From the NCBI GenBank assembly GCA_003979345.1, contig RYVZ01000003.1, positions 102,201-166,200 on the forward strand: 64,000 nt of DNA. Reading direction: 5' to 3'. Positions 16,610-24,695 of the stretch are shown in pieces; the first letter of the stretch is position 1, and each line of letters opens with the position of its first letter. The translations under genes were made by a program, and so were the position numbers. The notes below the pieces were generated by a model. It made no database searches and was not told the DNA's origin. It saw nothing but the letters and a program-made list of their open reading frames with translations. The DNA comes from Lachnospiraceae bacterium (GTDB lineage: Bacteria; Bacillota; Clostridia; Lachnospirales; Lachnospiraceae).

Positions 16610-17851
16610 TTGCACTATTCATTAGAGAAGGCATGGTTTCATTTTTGCCGCAGTTTGGGAAAATATTGTGTATTGATCTTGATTGATGCGGTAAGCATGG
16701 CGCTGTTTATGAGCTGTTTTAATCTGTCGCTGTCCTGCGCGGACCGAATGAGGAAGATCAGGGAGCAGATGCACAACGAGGGAATCGAAATCAGTAACCG
16801 GGTTCTTTTAAGGTCAGCGGGATACCCGATCACGCCGCAGGACATCCGGGACTATCCTTCCATAGAAAATGAGCTGTTCTACTTTCCGTATCGATATAGC
16901 TGTAGTCAGGATTTTGATGAAAATCAGTATTGTTATCGGTGGTGCTTTATAAGTGATGCAGTGTTTGAACAGCTCTTTGACATGGAGAGGGAAGAAGGAA
17001 GAATCTATCTTGGGATGGGCGCATATCATACGCTCAATCGCTTAAGAGAGCGGGTCAGTCTGCAAATAGAAAACGAGGGACGCTTCTTATACTATCAATT
17101 TGAGGGAGATAATATATATTTGGAAAATCATCTGGTGATGGATCTGTCGCAGGTGAAGCTGTTGGATGAGGAGCAGGCGGATATCAATCTGAATTGTCCG
17201 GTCGGGCTGTTTGATGCAGGGGAACAGTTCAGCTTATCGGATTGTGTGATCATGCCGCTGGAACTGTTGGAGGAAATGGATTACGAAGCAAATCCTCTGT
17301 TTTACCGGTGTGTGCTTGCCGTTTATCAGGGGGAAAGAACGGATGAGAATATTTCCGAACTGATGGGTTTTCTCCGCTTTTTGGCGGAGCGGCATCCGGA
17401 GTTACAATATGATATTGCCGATCGTGTAATGGATTTGGAAAAGTCTGCTTCTGATCTGATGATTCCCTATCGCTCCCTGCTGCTTGCGTCAGTTTCAATG
17501 CTGCTCATTATCATGACCGGCATGATCGGGATTTTTATTCTGATCCTGCACCGCAGGAGAAAAGAGCAGGCGGTGTCGCTTGCCTATGGCGCGACAAAGA
17601 GACAATTATTTGTGGAAGTATTTGTGGAGGTGTTTTTATGCTTTTTGACCGGTGCGCTGTTGGCGGGCGGGGCGGCATGGCATGTAACGCCGAAGCTTAT
17701 GATTGACTATTTATCGGTAACCGGTGCCTGGCATAATCTTACGACGCTGTGCGCGGCCGGGATCACGCTGATCGAGGCGCTCGGCATCAGCGGGATCGCG
17801 CTTGCGGTCGTGGGGCGCGAGAATGTGGCGGGGACGTTGAAGGAATTGTAG
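16610..17851 (+). CDS. FtsX-like ABC transporter permease (type B, copy 2)
   Basis: This is the second type B permease, also 413 residues. It starts at a TTG (MHYSLEKAWFHF) with GAGGGAG upstream, in line with its paralogue's MKYLLEKVWFHV. Topology is one helix, an extracellular domain, then three helices, with the loop EQAVSLAYGATKRQLFVEVF. The last 130 bases differ from those of copy 1 at only two positions, though the outer domain is clearly more divergent, which suggests recent gene conversion at the 3' end. It is followed 29 bases later by the ATPase gene. Confidence 0.88.
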   Translation: MHYSLEKAWFHFCRSLGKYCVLILIDAVSMALFMSCFNLSLSCADRMRKIREQMHNEGIEISNRVLLRSAGYPITPQDIRDYPSIENELFYFPYRYSCSQDFDENQYCYRWCFISDAVFEQLFDMEREEGRIYLGMGAYHTLNRLRERVSLQIENEGRFLYYQFEGDNIYLENHLVMDLSQVKLLDEEQADINLNCPVGLFDAGEQFSLSDCVIMPLELLEEMDYEANPLFYRCVLAVYQGERTDENISELMGFLRFLAERHPELQYDIADRVMDLEKSASDLMIPYRSLLLASVSMLLIIMTGMIGIFILILHRRRKEQAVSLAYGATKRQLFVEVFVEVFLCFLTGALLAGGAAWHVTPKLMIDYLSVTGAWHNLTTLCAAGITLIEALGISGIALAVVGRENVAGTLKEL

Positions 17852-17880
17852 AATGAAGGGCAGAGCGGAGGATTCAGAAG

Positions 17881-18549
17881 ATGGCGTTGATACAGGTGGA
17901 AAATCTTACGAAAGATTATCAGACCGGAAAAAATAAATTTCATGCACTGCGCGGCGTCTCGTTTCAAGTAGAAAAAGGGGAATTCGTAGCGATCACGGGA
18001 AAATCCGGCTGCGGAAAAAGCACATTGCTCAATATTCTTGGCGGAATGGACAGACAGACACAGGGAAATTACTTTTTTGAAGGACTCGATGTCAGCGGGT
18101 TGAAAAACAAGGCGCTTGCGCATTTCAGAAACAGGAAGATCGGATTTGTATTTCAGTCTTTTTATCTTGCGGGGGAAATGGATGCGGCACATAACGTTGC
18201 GCTGCCGATGGGTTACGGCGGCGTCCGTGCGGCACAGCGTAAACGCCGTGCGGCGGAACTGCTGGCGGAAGTCGGACTTTATGATAAACAAAAAAGCAAG
18301 CCGTCCCAATTGTCCGGCGGCGAGCAGCAGCGTGTCGCGATCGCGCGCGCAATATCTAATTCGCCGGGCGTTCTGCTGGCAGATGAACCGACCGGAAATC
18401 TGGATCATGAGAATGGGATACAGGTTATGGAACTGCTGCGCCGCTTAAATGGAGAAGGGCTTACGATCGTGATGGTCACGCATGATCTGGAGCTGGCAGG
18501 ACAGACGGACCGCCTTATTCGGATGCAGGACGGACAGATCGTATCATAG
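17881..18549 (+). CDS. ABC transporter ATP-binding protein (MacB/LolD type)
   Basis: This 222-residue ATPase energises the FtsX-like permeases upstream. It has Walker [10 protein letters not shown] near residues 40-48, the Q-loop FVFQSFYL, the signature [14 protein letters not shown], Walker [13 protein letters not shown] and the switch His in MVTHDLELA. The spacing and the EPTGNLD sequence are typical of the MacB/LolD/FtsE group that works with FtsX permeases in mechanotransmission rather than classical import. It is the last gene of the cluster; one ATPase serves three permeases. No clear terminator is seen before the converging XRE gene 44 bases on. Confidence 0.95.
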   Translation: MALIQVENLTKDYQTGKNKFHALRGVSFQVEKGEFVAITGKSGCGKSTLLNILGGMDRQTQGNYFFEGLDVSGLKNKALAHFRNRKIGFVFQSFYLAGEMDAAHNVALPMGYGGVRAAQRKRRAAELLAEVGLYDKQKSKPSQLSGGEQQRVAIARAISNSPGVLLADEPTGNLDHENGIQVMELLRRLNGEGLTIVMVTHDLELAGQTDRLIRMQDGQIVS

Positions 18550-18593
18550 CAGTCAATGGATGCGCGGTGTATGTACGATCTTTACCGCCGGAC

Positions 18594-18920
18594 TTATTTT
18601 TTATGGTTGATGTCTTTCATAAAGGCGATCATGCGGGACAACTGATCTTTGTTCATTTGGTTCATCTCAGCAACAGCGATGGCAATATCGTGAGGGAACG
18701 GTTCGTTCATGTTAAAAAAGTCCTGAGGAGTGATCCTAAAGAAATCGCAGATATCAAAAAATGTACTCATGCTCGGAAGCGCTTTTTCATTTTCGATTTT
18801 GTTGATATAGCTTTCGCTTAAGCCTAAAGTCAGACTCATGTCACGAGCAGAAATATTTTTATTCATTCTGAGCTGTGTCAGGCGGTTGCAGAAATCTTTT
18901 CTGAAGTCGTATTTGTCCAT
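18594..18920 (-). CDS. XRE-family transcriptional regulator (paralogue 1)
   Basis: This 108-residue protein has an N-terminal Cro/CI domain: FRKDFCNRLTQLRMNKNISA, then RDMSLTLGLSESYINKIENE as helix-turn-helix, then LPSMSTFFDICDFFRITPQD. A short tail ends in ISRMIAFMKDINHKK-like sequence. The ATG at 18920 is chosen by alignment with the paralogue at 20.9 kb; a TTG at 18929 also opens the frame. It is transcribed away from the chemoreceptor at 19.3 kb, and its upstream region shares sequence blocks with that of the paralogue. Targets are unknown; autoregulation is likely. Confidence 0.88.
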   Translation of the reverse strand: MDKYDFRKDFCNRLTQLRMNKNISARDMSLTLGLSESYINKIENEKALPSMSTFFDICDFFRITPQDFFNMNEPFPHDIAIAVAEMNQMNKDQLSRMIAFMKDINHKK

Positions 18921-19305
18921 AACATCCAATCCTTGTAATGTTTTATCCTGATGAAGATAACGAAAGTTGTACTCTAACTAATAGTATAAGCTATAGAATC
19001 CTCAAAATCGGATAACTGAATGCTGTATTTTCAAAAAATAACATACAAATAGTATGTGAACGCCGATAAATCTTATGCCTGATTGTGATGCGGTTCCGGA
19101 AAAAGCCTGCTCATAACGGAAAAATTAGCCAAATTTGCAATATGATCATATAAATGCTTGCAAAAACTTCAAAAAACCGTATGATGATAAGTAGAGAGTG
19201 TTTTAGCGGCCGTATTAGATTTGTGTTACGAAGCGGTGCTGCGGAGCATAAAACGTACTCTATATAAAAAATGAACAGCCGCGATGAAAGAATGAGGTAT
19301 GGAAA
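18921..19305. other. Divergent regulatory region between XRE paralogue 1 and CZB chemoreceptor
   Basis: About 385 bases without a gene. Reading towards the XRE gene it has a TATACT -10 candidate and an AGTACAACT box, plus further out a block with TGCT, ATTTT, AAA and ACATAC that recurs upstream of XRE paralogue 2. ACATAC-AAATA-GTATGT (19041-19057) is a perfect 6-bp inverted repeat. On the chemoreceptor side I see no strong sigma-A promoter. Confidence 0.6.
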
Positions 19306-20679
19306 ATGAAGATGAAAAAGAAATCAGAACTCATTAATGCCGTTTCAGAATTAAGGGAAGCGGATTATACCAAATCTCCGGAGCTGCAGGAAATGTATCA
19401 AAGGCTGCAGAGCGGGAGAGGAAAGCTTGCGTCAGTTTTTGATAAAAACATTAAGGCGGTCATGCAGATCAGCTCCCTTGATCTTACGATGCAGTATCAG
19501 ACTGAGAAAATTCTGGATATTTCCAAAAAGGTCGAGCTGGCATCAGAAAGGATTTTTGGAACATCAGGAAGCTCTGACTTTTCGGGGAATGCAGATAACC
19601 AGCATACCGAGCTGACGAATACGATCATAGACGTTGCGTCGGAAACGGATGATGTCTATAGAAAAATCGAAGAGGGACAGAACGAACTGACGGCGATCAA
19701 GGAGCTTTCCCACCAGACGATTGAAATATCAAAGAAGCTGCAGCAGGATATGGACGGTCTGTTTCAGATCATTGATAATATCGGGCAGATTGTTTCGGGT
19801 ATCGATTCTATATCCAAGCAGACCAATCTGCTTGCGATAAATGCCAGCATTGAGGCGGCACGGGCAGGCGCCGCAGGACGCGGGTTTGCGGTTGTGGCTG
19901 GACAGATACGGGGACTTGCGGAAGAAACCCAGAACCTGACCGGAGGCATGAATGAGTTTTTGGACGGAATCCGCAACGCTTCTCATGTGAGTGTGCAGAG
20001 TACGACAGAAACGATGAAAGCACTTGAAAGCGTGACGGAAAAGATCAACAATGTGTGGACGCTGAATAGTGAGAATCAGACGCATGTATCTAAGATCAAC
20101 GGTTCCATGGGTTCTATTGCGGCAATCAGTGAGGAACTGAGCAGCTCTATGACGGAAATGGAAAATCAGTTAAGGGACAGCACGAACTTTATGAAGCAGG
20201 TGAGCATTGAACTGGGCGAGGCTGTCAGACCGGTGGTAGAGATTGAGCAGGGACTGGACGATGCCGTAAAGCAGATTGGTTTGATGACGGAGGATGCATT
20301 CTATCACCTTGATCACGCTGAATTTGCCAAATATGTGAAAAACGCGATTTCCGCACATTGCACATGGCTTACAAACCTGAAAAAAATGGTGGCCAACCGT
20401 TCGGTGGTACCGCTTCAGCTTGATGCCCATAAATGCGGATTCGGTCATTTTTATTATGCGCTTACGCCTCAGATCCCGTCGGTGCTTCCGATTTGGAATG
20501 GTCTGGGTGAGAAGCATAAAAAATTCCATCAATTTGGCGGGGAAGTGATTCGTGCGCTTAATAACGGCGATTATTCCCGTGCAGAGCAAGTATGCAGGGA
20601 GGCTGAGGAGTTTTCCGGCGGACTGCTGAATGACCTTCAGAAGATTTGCAATCTTGCAATGTCGTCGCCGCGCGTCTAA
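19306..20679 (+). CDS. Soluble methyl-accepting chemotaxis protein with C-terminal CZB zinc-binding domain
   Basis: This cytoplasmic chemoreceptor has 457 residues and no membrane helix. After a short N-terminal region ([20 protein letters not shown]) comes the coiled-coil signalling domain with the tip [20 protein letters not shown] near residue 175. The C-terminal 110 residues form a chemoreceptor zinc-binding domain: SAHCTWL, then [10 protein letters not shown], then [10 protein letters not shown] supply the conserved three His and one Cys. CZB domains sense zinc or zinc-linked oxidants such as HOCl. The ATG has GAGGT 8 bases upstream. A strong terminator follows. It is flanked on both sides by closely related XRE regulators. 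Confidence 0.93.
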   Translation: MKMKKKSELINAVSELREADYTKSPELQEMYQRLQSGRGKLASVFDKNIKAVMQISSLDLTMQYQTEKILDISKKVELASERIFGTSGSSDFSGNADNQHTELTNTIIDVASETDDVYRKIEEGQNELTAIKELSHQTIEISKKLQQDMDGLFQIIDNIGQIVSGIDSISKQTNLLAINASIEAARAGAAGRGFAVVAGQIRGLAEETQNLTGGMNEFLDGIRNASHVSVQSTTETMKALESVTEKINNVWTLNSENQTHVSKINGSMGSIAAISEELSSSMTEMENQLRDSTNFMKQVSIELGEAVRPVVEIEQGLDDAVKQIGLMTEDAFYHLDHAEFAKYVKNAISAHCTWLTNLKKMVANRSVVPLQLDAHKCGFGHFYYALTPQIPSVLPIWNGLGEKHKKFHQFGGEVIRALNNGDYSRAEQVCREAEEFSGGLLNDLQKICNLAMSSPRV

Positions 20680-20739
20680 CATGTCTGCTGTTTAGCATGG
20701 ATACGATAAAAGAATCGGAGTATACATAGGAATAGAAAG

Positions 20740-20790
20740 AAAAAAGTCAGGGATGTCACATTTGAACCATGTGGCAGTCCTGACTTTTTT
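20740..20790 (+). terminator. Terminator after CZB chemoreceptor
   Basis: AAAAAAGTCAGG..ATGTCACAT pairs with ATGTGGCAGTCCTGACTTTTTT (small bulges), giving a long stem with a T-run. The A-rich left arm makes it usable from the opposite strand too. Confidence 0.85.
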
Positions 20791-20927
20791 CAAAGAATCC
20801 CCATGTCAGGGCAGTTTACTGCAATGACGGCGATAAGGGCACATTTGGGGCTCTGATCCAAATTGCTGGTTGAAAAAAGGTCATCAAACTTATTTTTCAA
20901 CCTGACTCCGCAGCAGGGAAAACAGGA

Positions 20928-21254
20928 TCAGGATTTATGATTGATATCTTTCATAAAAGCGATCATGCGGGAGATCTGATCCTTGCTCATTTGGTTCATT
21001 TCAGTCACGGCGACCGCGATGTCAAATGGAAAGGGTTCGCCTGTATTAAAAAATTCCTGGGGCGTGATTTCAAAATAGTCACAGATATCAAAAAAAGTAC
21101 TCATGCTGGGAAGAGTTTTTTCGTTTTCTATTTTGTTAATGTAGCTTTCGCTTAAACCGAGTGAAAGACTCATATCCCGTGCGGAGACATCTTTGTCCAT
21201 TCTCAACCGTGTGAGGCGGCTGCAGAATTCTTTTCTGTAAGTATGCTTTTTCAT
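20928..21254 (-). CDS. XRE-family transcriptional regulator (paralogue 2)
   Basis: This 108-residue protein is a close paralogue of the one at 18.6 kb, of the same length and with the same helix-turn-helix: YRKEFCSRLTRLRMDKDVSA, then RDMSLSLGLSESYINKIENE, then SMSTFFDICDYFEITPQEFF. The tail MSKDQISRMIAFMKDINHKS is nearly the same. The ATG at 21254 follows AGGAAT. Both copies are on the minus strand on either side of the chemoreceptor. Differences lie mainly in the first 12 residues and before the tail, so the two could recognise the same operator. Confidence 0.88.
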   Translation of the reverse strand: MKKHTYRKEFCSRLTRLRMDKDVSARDMSLSLGLSESYINKIENEKTLPSMSTFFDICDYFEITPQEFFNTGEPFPFDIAVAVTEMNQMSKDQISRMIAFMKDINHKS

Positions 21255-21609
21255 ATTAGATTCCTGTCAGTGGCAATTGTCTTTTGTGTAAGGGTTATAG
21301 GGAGTTGTACTACTGCTATCATTATAGAGTATATGAGGACTGAGCGTGGATAGACAGATGCTACATTTTGCGAAAAGTACATACACCAATTATATAATTA
21401 TTAAAAAGTACCGAAATTACGTGAAAATGGTGCATTATGAAGGCCTTTTGCGGGGGATATGAAGGGACTAAATTGTTTTTACGACAAGCTGTCTGCCGGC
21501 GGTTTTCCCTCAAGTGCCAATTGATTGACGCGGATTTTGTTGTTTGATAAGCTGAACATACCATATGGATAAGTTTTATATCGTACCGGCAGTGCGGAAA
21601 GGAAGAGAG
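21255..21609. other. Divergent regulatory region between XRE paralogue 2 and HTH-receiver gene
   Basis: About 355 bases without a gene. Towards the XRE gene it carries TATAAT, an AGTACAACT box and the TGCT-ATTTT-AAA-ACATAC block shared with the 18.9-kb region. Towards the HTH-receiver gene there is a weak TTGACG, 17 bases, TAAGCT at 21525-21553. Confidence 0.6.
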
Positions 21610-22272
21610 ATGAATATAGGAGATGTGATAAAGTGCAGGCGTCAAAAAAAGAACATGACGCAGGCTGAGCTGGCAGAAAAACTGAACATTACGCCGCAGG
21701 CGGTATCGAGGTGGGAGATGGGGGTTTCTTATCCGGATATTGCCATGATTCCGTTGCTATCAAAGGAGCTGGGGGTGAGCGCTGATGAGCTTTTAGGCAT
21801 TGTGCCCTCTTATCAGAAGACGGTTGAACCGGAGGTGGAAGCGTCCGGGAAAGAACTGGCACCGGACTTAAATCAGAGTCAGGCGGACAGTATATTTGAT
21901 TATGTCCAGGAGAATGTGTCAGGAGAAAACAAAAAAATTCTCGTTGTTGACGATGCAGATTTTCTGAGAACGATAGTGGAGGACATATTAACGCATTGCG
22001 GACATACCGTTCTGCAGGCAAAGGACGGGCAGGAATGTCTGAGCATGCTGTCGGAAGAGGACGTTGACGTATGCCTGCTTGACATTCATATGCCGGGTAT
22101 GGACGGGTTTGAGGTGTTAAAAAAGATAAAGCAAAATAATCCGGAGCTGAAGGTGGTGATGATCTCGGCATTGGCGCAGGAAAACAATGTAAGGATGGCA
22201 TTGCAGCTTGGAGCAGACAGTTTTGTTGTAAAGCCTTTTTCGGCGGAATGCCTGGTGGAGCGGATCGGGTAA
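21610..22272 (+). CDS. HTH-receiver fusion protein (XRE domain plus CheY-like domain)
   Basis: This 220-residue protein has an N-terminal Cro/CI helix-turn-helix (VIKCRRQKKNMTQAELAEKL, then ITPQAVSRWEMGVSYPDI). A 45-residue linker leads to a C-terminal receiver domain: KKILVVDDADFLRTIVEDIL with the acidic pair, then DVCLLDIHMPGMDGFEVL with the phospho-acceptor Asp, then VVMISALAQENN and SFVVKPF with the conserved Lys. The order is the reverse of usual response regulators, which have the receiver first. The ATG at 21610 follows AAGGAAG. No histidine kinase is adjacent. It lies just beyond the XRE/CZB chemoreceptor group and may link DNA binding to chemotaxis-type phosphorylation. Confidence 0.88.
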   Translation: MNIGDVIKCRRQKKNMTQAELAEKLNITPQAVSRWEMGVSYPDIAMIPLLSKELGVSADELLGIVPSYQKTVEPEVEASGKELAPDLNQSQADSIFDYVQENVSGENKKILVVDDADFLRTIVEDILTHCGHTVLQAKDGQECLSMLSEEDVDVCLLDIHMPGMDGFEVLKKIKQNNPELKVVMISALAQENNVRMALQLGADSFVVKPFSAECLVERIG

Positions 22273-22437
22273 TGAAAGCGAGAAGTTAAATATAAAGTGT
22301 GAACCGAAAACGGACTTCGGGAACCATTGCGTGCGCCTTGACGGATGGTTTATTTATGGGTGAAGGAATTGTGCCTTGCCAAAAGTATGATATGCTAAAA
22401 ATGAGAAGGCTAAAGTTGTATGAAAGGATATAAAGAT

Positions 22438-22920
22438 ATGATAAAAGTATTATTTGTTTGCCACGGCAACATCTGCCGTTCCCCGATGGCAGAATTTATT
22501 CTGAAAAAGAAAGTTTCGGACCTTGGCATTGCCGATCAGTTCTACATCGCGTCCGCCGCAACGAGCACGGAAGAAATATGGAATGGGACCGGCAATCCCG
22601 TTTATCCGCCGGCAAAGGCGGAACTGGCAAAGCATGGCATTTCCTGTGAAGGGAAGAGGGCCGTACAGCTTAAAAAATCAGATTACGACGAGTATGATTT
22701 TCTAATCGGCATGGACGAACAGAATATTCGAAACATGGAGCGCATGATCGGACACAAAGGCGGAAAGATCAATAAGATGCTCTCCTACTGCGGCAGAAAT
22801 GATTCGGTGATCGATCCGTGGTATTCGCGGAAGTTCGACGCGACGTACCGGGATCTGGATGAGGGATGTGATGCGTTTCTGGCATATCTTCGTAAAGAAG
22901 GAATGCTTCGGGAAGATTAA
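22438..22920 (+). CDS. Low-molecular-weight protein tyrosine phosphatase
   Basis: This 160-residue cytoplasmic phosphatase has the P-loop CHGNICRS at residues 8-15, where Cys8 is the nucleophile and Arg14 binds phosphate, directly after the first beta strand (MIKVLFV). The general-acid Asp is in DPWYSRKFDATYRD near residue 122. Fold and length are typical of the family. Partners are often bacterial tyrosine kinases of capsule systems, none of which is nearby. The ATG at 22438 follows AAAGGAT; an ATG at 22420 would add six residues without a better ribosome site. Confidence 0.95.
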   Translation: MIKVLFVCHGNICRSPMAEFILKKKVSDLGIADQFYIASAATSTEEIWNGTGNPVYPPAKAELAKHGISCEGKRAVQLKKSDYDEYDFLIGMDEQNIRNMERMIGHKGGKINKMLSYCGRNDSVIDPWYSRKFDATYRDLDEGCDAFLAYLRKEGMLRED

Positions 22921-23063
22921 AATTCTATAATCATAAAAATTCCATAAAACAATTGCTTTTTTCTTCCAATGCGGTATCATATTAGATATAATGATATTAA
23001 AAATCATATAATATAGTAACAGAAACTATATTGCACCATGATACTGCAAAGGAAAATAGTAAT

Positions 23064-23969
23064 ATGAGTCAGAAATTTCAAATCGTAAGTGACAGCTCCT
23101 GCGATCTTCCGGCAGAGCTGGCGGCACAGAAGCAGATTGAAGTCGTACCGTTTTATGTGTCCATGAATGACACGGAATCCATGAAAGAAGGCGTGGATAT
23201 ATCCGTGCGGGATTTTTATGAACTGATGGTGCAGAATCCGAAGAAGTTTCCGAAGTCCTCCATGCCGTCCGTGCAGGATTATAATGATGTATTTGAGAGA
23301 TATGCGGCGGCGGACATGCCTGTAATCTGCATTTGCATCACTTCCAAATTCAGCGCTTCCTATCAGTCTGCCACAATCGCGCGGAATATGATGATGGAAA
23401 AATATCCGGACGCGCAGATTCTTGTGATCGACTCTGCGGTGGACACGGTTTTGCAGGGGATTTATGTGTTGGAAGCGGTCAGCATGCGTGAAGCGGGATA
23501 TACGGCAGAGCAGGCTGTGAAGGGGCTTCAGGAGATACAGGGGAGCGGTCGTATTTTTTTTACGGTTGGAAATCTGCGTTATTTACAGCATGGCGGGCGT
23601 ATCGGTAAGCTGACAGGAATGGCGGGCGCGCTGCTTGATATCAAACCGCTCATCACGCTAAAGGACGGCGAGATTTTTCCGTCGGGTATCTGCCGGGGCA
23701 GGGATAATTCAAAGGCACTCTGCAGAAAGCTTCTGCTTCAATATATGAAAGAAATCTGCCATGACAGCAAGGAACTGAGTCTCTGTATCGGCTACGGTTA
23801 TGATTTGGAGGAAGCAAAGGCGTTTCAGCAGGAGTCGCTTTCTTTTTTGAAAGAGAATGGATATACGGTATCAGAGGAGCAGCTTCCTGTTTACCAGATT
23901 GGCGCGACGATCGGCGTGCATACGGGGCCGTATCCGATCGGGTTTGGCGTGATCCGCAGGCATAAATGA
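23064..23969 (+). CDS. DegV family fatty-acid-binding protein
   Basis: This 301-residue cytoplasmic protein belongs to the DegV/FakB family, which holds a fatty acid for phosphorylation by FakA kinase. The N-terminus FQIVSDSSCDLPAELAAQKQ and the motif SSMPSVQDYNDVF are characteristic. Further signatures are CITSKFSASYQSATIA, RYLQHGGRIGKLTGMAG and a C-terminal GATIGVHTGPYPIGFG. The ATG at 23064 is chosen for the AAAGGAA upstream. A TATAAT box lies at 22987-22992. The gene is followed 16 bases later by the DUF3783 gene. Confidence 0.95.
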   Translation: MSQKFQIVSDSSCDLPAELAAQKQIEVVPFYVSMNDTESMKEGVDISVRDFYELMVQNPKKFPKSSMPSVQDYNDVFERYAAADMPVICICITSKFSASYQSATIARNMMMEKYPDAQILVIDSAVDTVLQGIYVLEAVSMREAGYTAEQAVKGLQEIQGSGRIFFTVGNLRYLQHGGRIGKLTGMAGALLDIKPLITLKDGEIFPSGICRGRDNSKALCRKLLLQYMKEICHDSKELSLCIGYGYDLEEAKAFQQESLSFLKENGYTVSEEQLPVYQIGATIGVHTGPYPIGFGVIRRHK

Positions 23970-23985
23970 AGAATGGAGAAAACGG

Positions 23986-24435
23986 ATGGAACAGGTCCTT
24001 CTTTTTCAGGTTCAGCATGAGGAGGCAGCGGAAATTGTCAATCTGCTCGCCGCAATGAAAGTGAAGTGCAGGGAGATACCGGTGCATGCGTACCGGCAGA
24101 CGATCGGGGAGCTGGCAAAAGGAAAGCAGCCGTTACCGGTTGAGCGGGGTGTTCCGGATACCGGACTGCATAGGGGTAATGGAGAGGCAGGAAACCCGCA
24201 GGTTCCGGAAGGAACGGCTGCCGCTGACTATCAGGGTGAAGCACCGAATGAAAGTCTGATGCTGTTCTGTGATGTGGGAGAAAAACATTTTAACAGAATT
24301 CTCTCGCAGCTTCGCATGCGCGCGGTCAGGATCGATTATAAAGCAGTGCTGACGCCGGTCAATAAAGAGTGGAATGTCCTGCGCCTTTATGCGGAGCTGG
24401 CGCGGGAAAAAGCAGAATATGAGCGGATGCGGTAA
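23986..24435 (+). CDS. DUF3783 domain protein
   Basis: This is a 149-residue soluble protein of unknown role. The N-terminal half has QVQHEEAAEIVNLLAAMKVK, and the C-terminal half holds the DUF3783 pattern RIDYKAVLTPVNKEWNVLRL, with VLTP-N--W typical of the family. A variable Gly/Pro-rich insert of about 40 residues separates the halves. The family is widespread in Clostridia and uncharacterised. It follows degV by 16 bases and is probably in the same transcript, ending at the hairpin at 24.5 kb. Confidence 0.85.
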   Translation: MEQVLLFQVQHEEAAEIVNLLAAMKVKCREIPVHAYRQTIGELAKGKQPLPVERGVPDTGLHRGNGEAGNPQVPEGTAAADYQGEAPNESLMLFCDVGEKHFNRILSQLRMRAVRIDYKAVLTPVNKEWNVLRLYAELAREKAEYERMR

Positions 24436-24505
24436 CGATATCAGGCGAAGTGTCCAACGGAACCGCTCTTAGGAACAGAATGGTTGAAGGTGAATGACTG
24501 ATGAG

Positions 24506-24536
24506 GGATGATTGTTTTGAATCAATCATCCTTTTG
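24506..24536 (+). terminator. Hairpin terminator after DUF3783 gene, overlapping next promoter
   Basis: GGATGATTG pairs with CAATCATCC around a short loop, followed by TTTT. The -35 and most of the spacer of the next promoter lie inside the same hairpin. Confidence 0.65.
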
Positions 24537-24545
24537 TGTTATACT
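24517..24545 (+). promoter_or_regulatory. Promoter of aldo/keto reductase gene
   Basis: TTGAAT, 17 bases, TATACT. It would start a leader of about 145 bases before the ATG at 24696. Confidence 0.65.
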
Positions 24546-24551
24546 GAACAT

Positions 24552-24690
24552 GTCGTCATCTGGCGGGCAGACATAGTCCCACTTTCGGGAGACGGGGTAT
24601 CCTGCATCTGCCCGGCTGGCGGTTTAAGCGCAGTTTGTCAGGACAGTGCCGGCATCACACAGGTGTGAAGCACAGAAAGGGAAGGGTGTT
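24552..24690 (+). promoter_or_regulatory. Structured 5' leader upstream of aldo/keto reductase gene (candidate RNA element)
   Basis: The leader contains GGGCAGA paired with TCTGCCC around about 30 bases that include a CCC-ACTTTC-GGG hairpin, then TCACA-CAGG-TGTGA near the ribosome site. It matches no riboswitch class I know, so a regulatory role is a suggestion only. Confidence 0.35.
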
Positions 24691-24695
24691 AATCA

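Noticed and set aside
19062..19069. GCCGATAA, an exact match to the -10 of sigma-28 (motility) promoters, upstream of the CZB chemoreceptor
   Set aside because: No TAAA lies at the required 15-base spacing, and an 8-base match is expected about twice by chance in this window on both strands.
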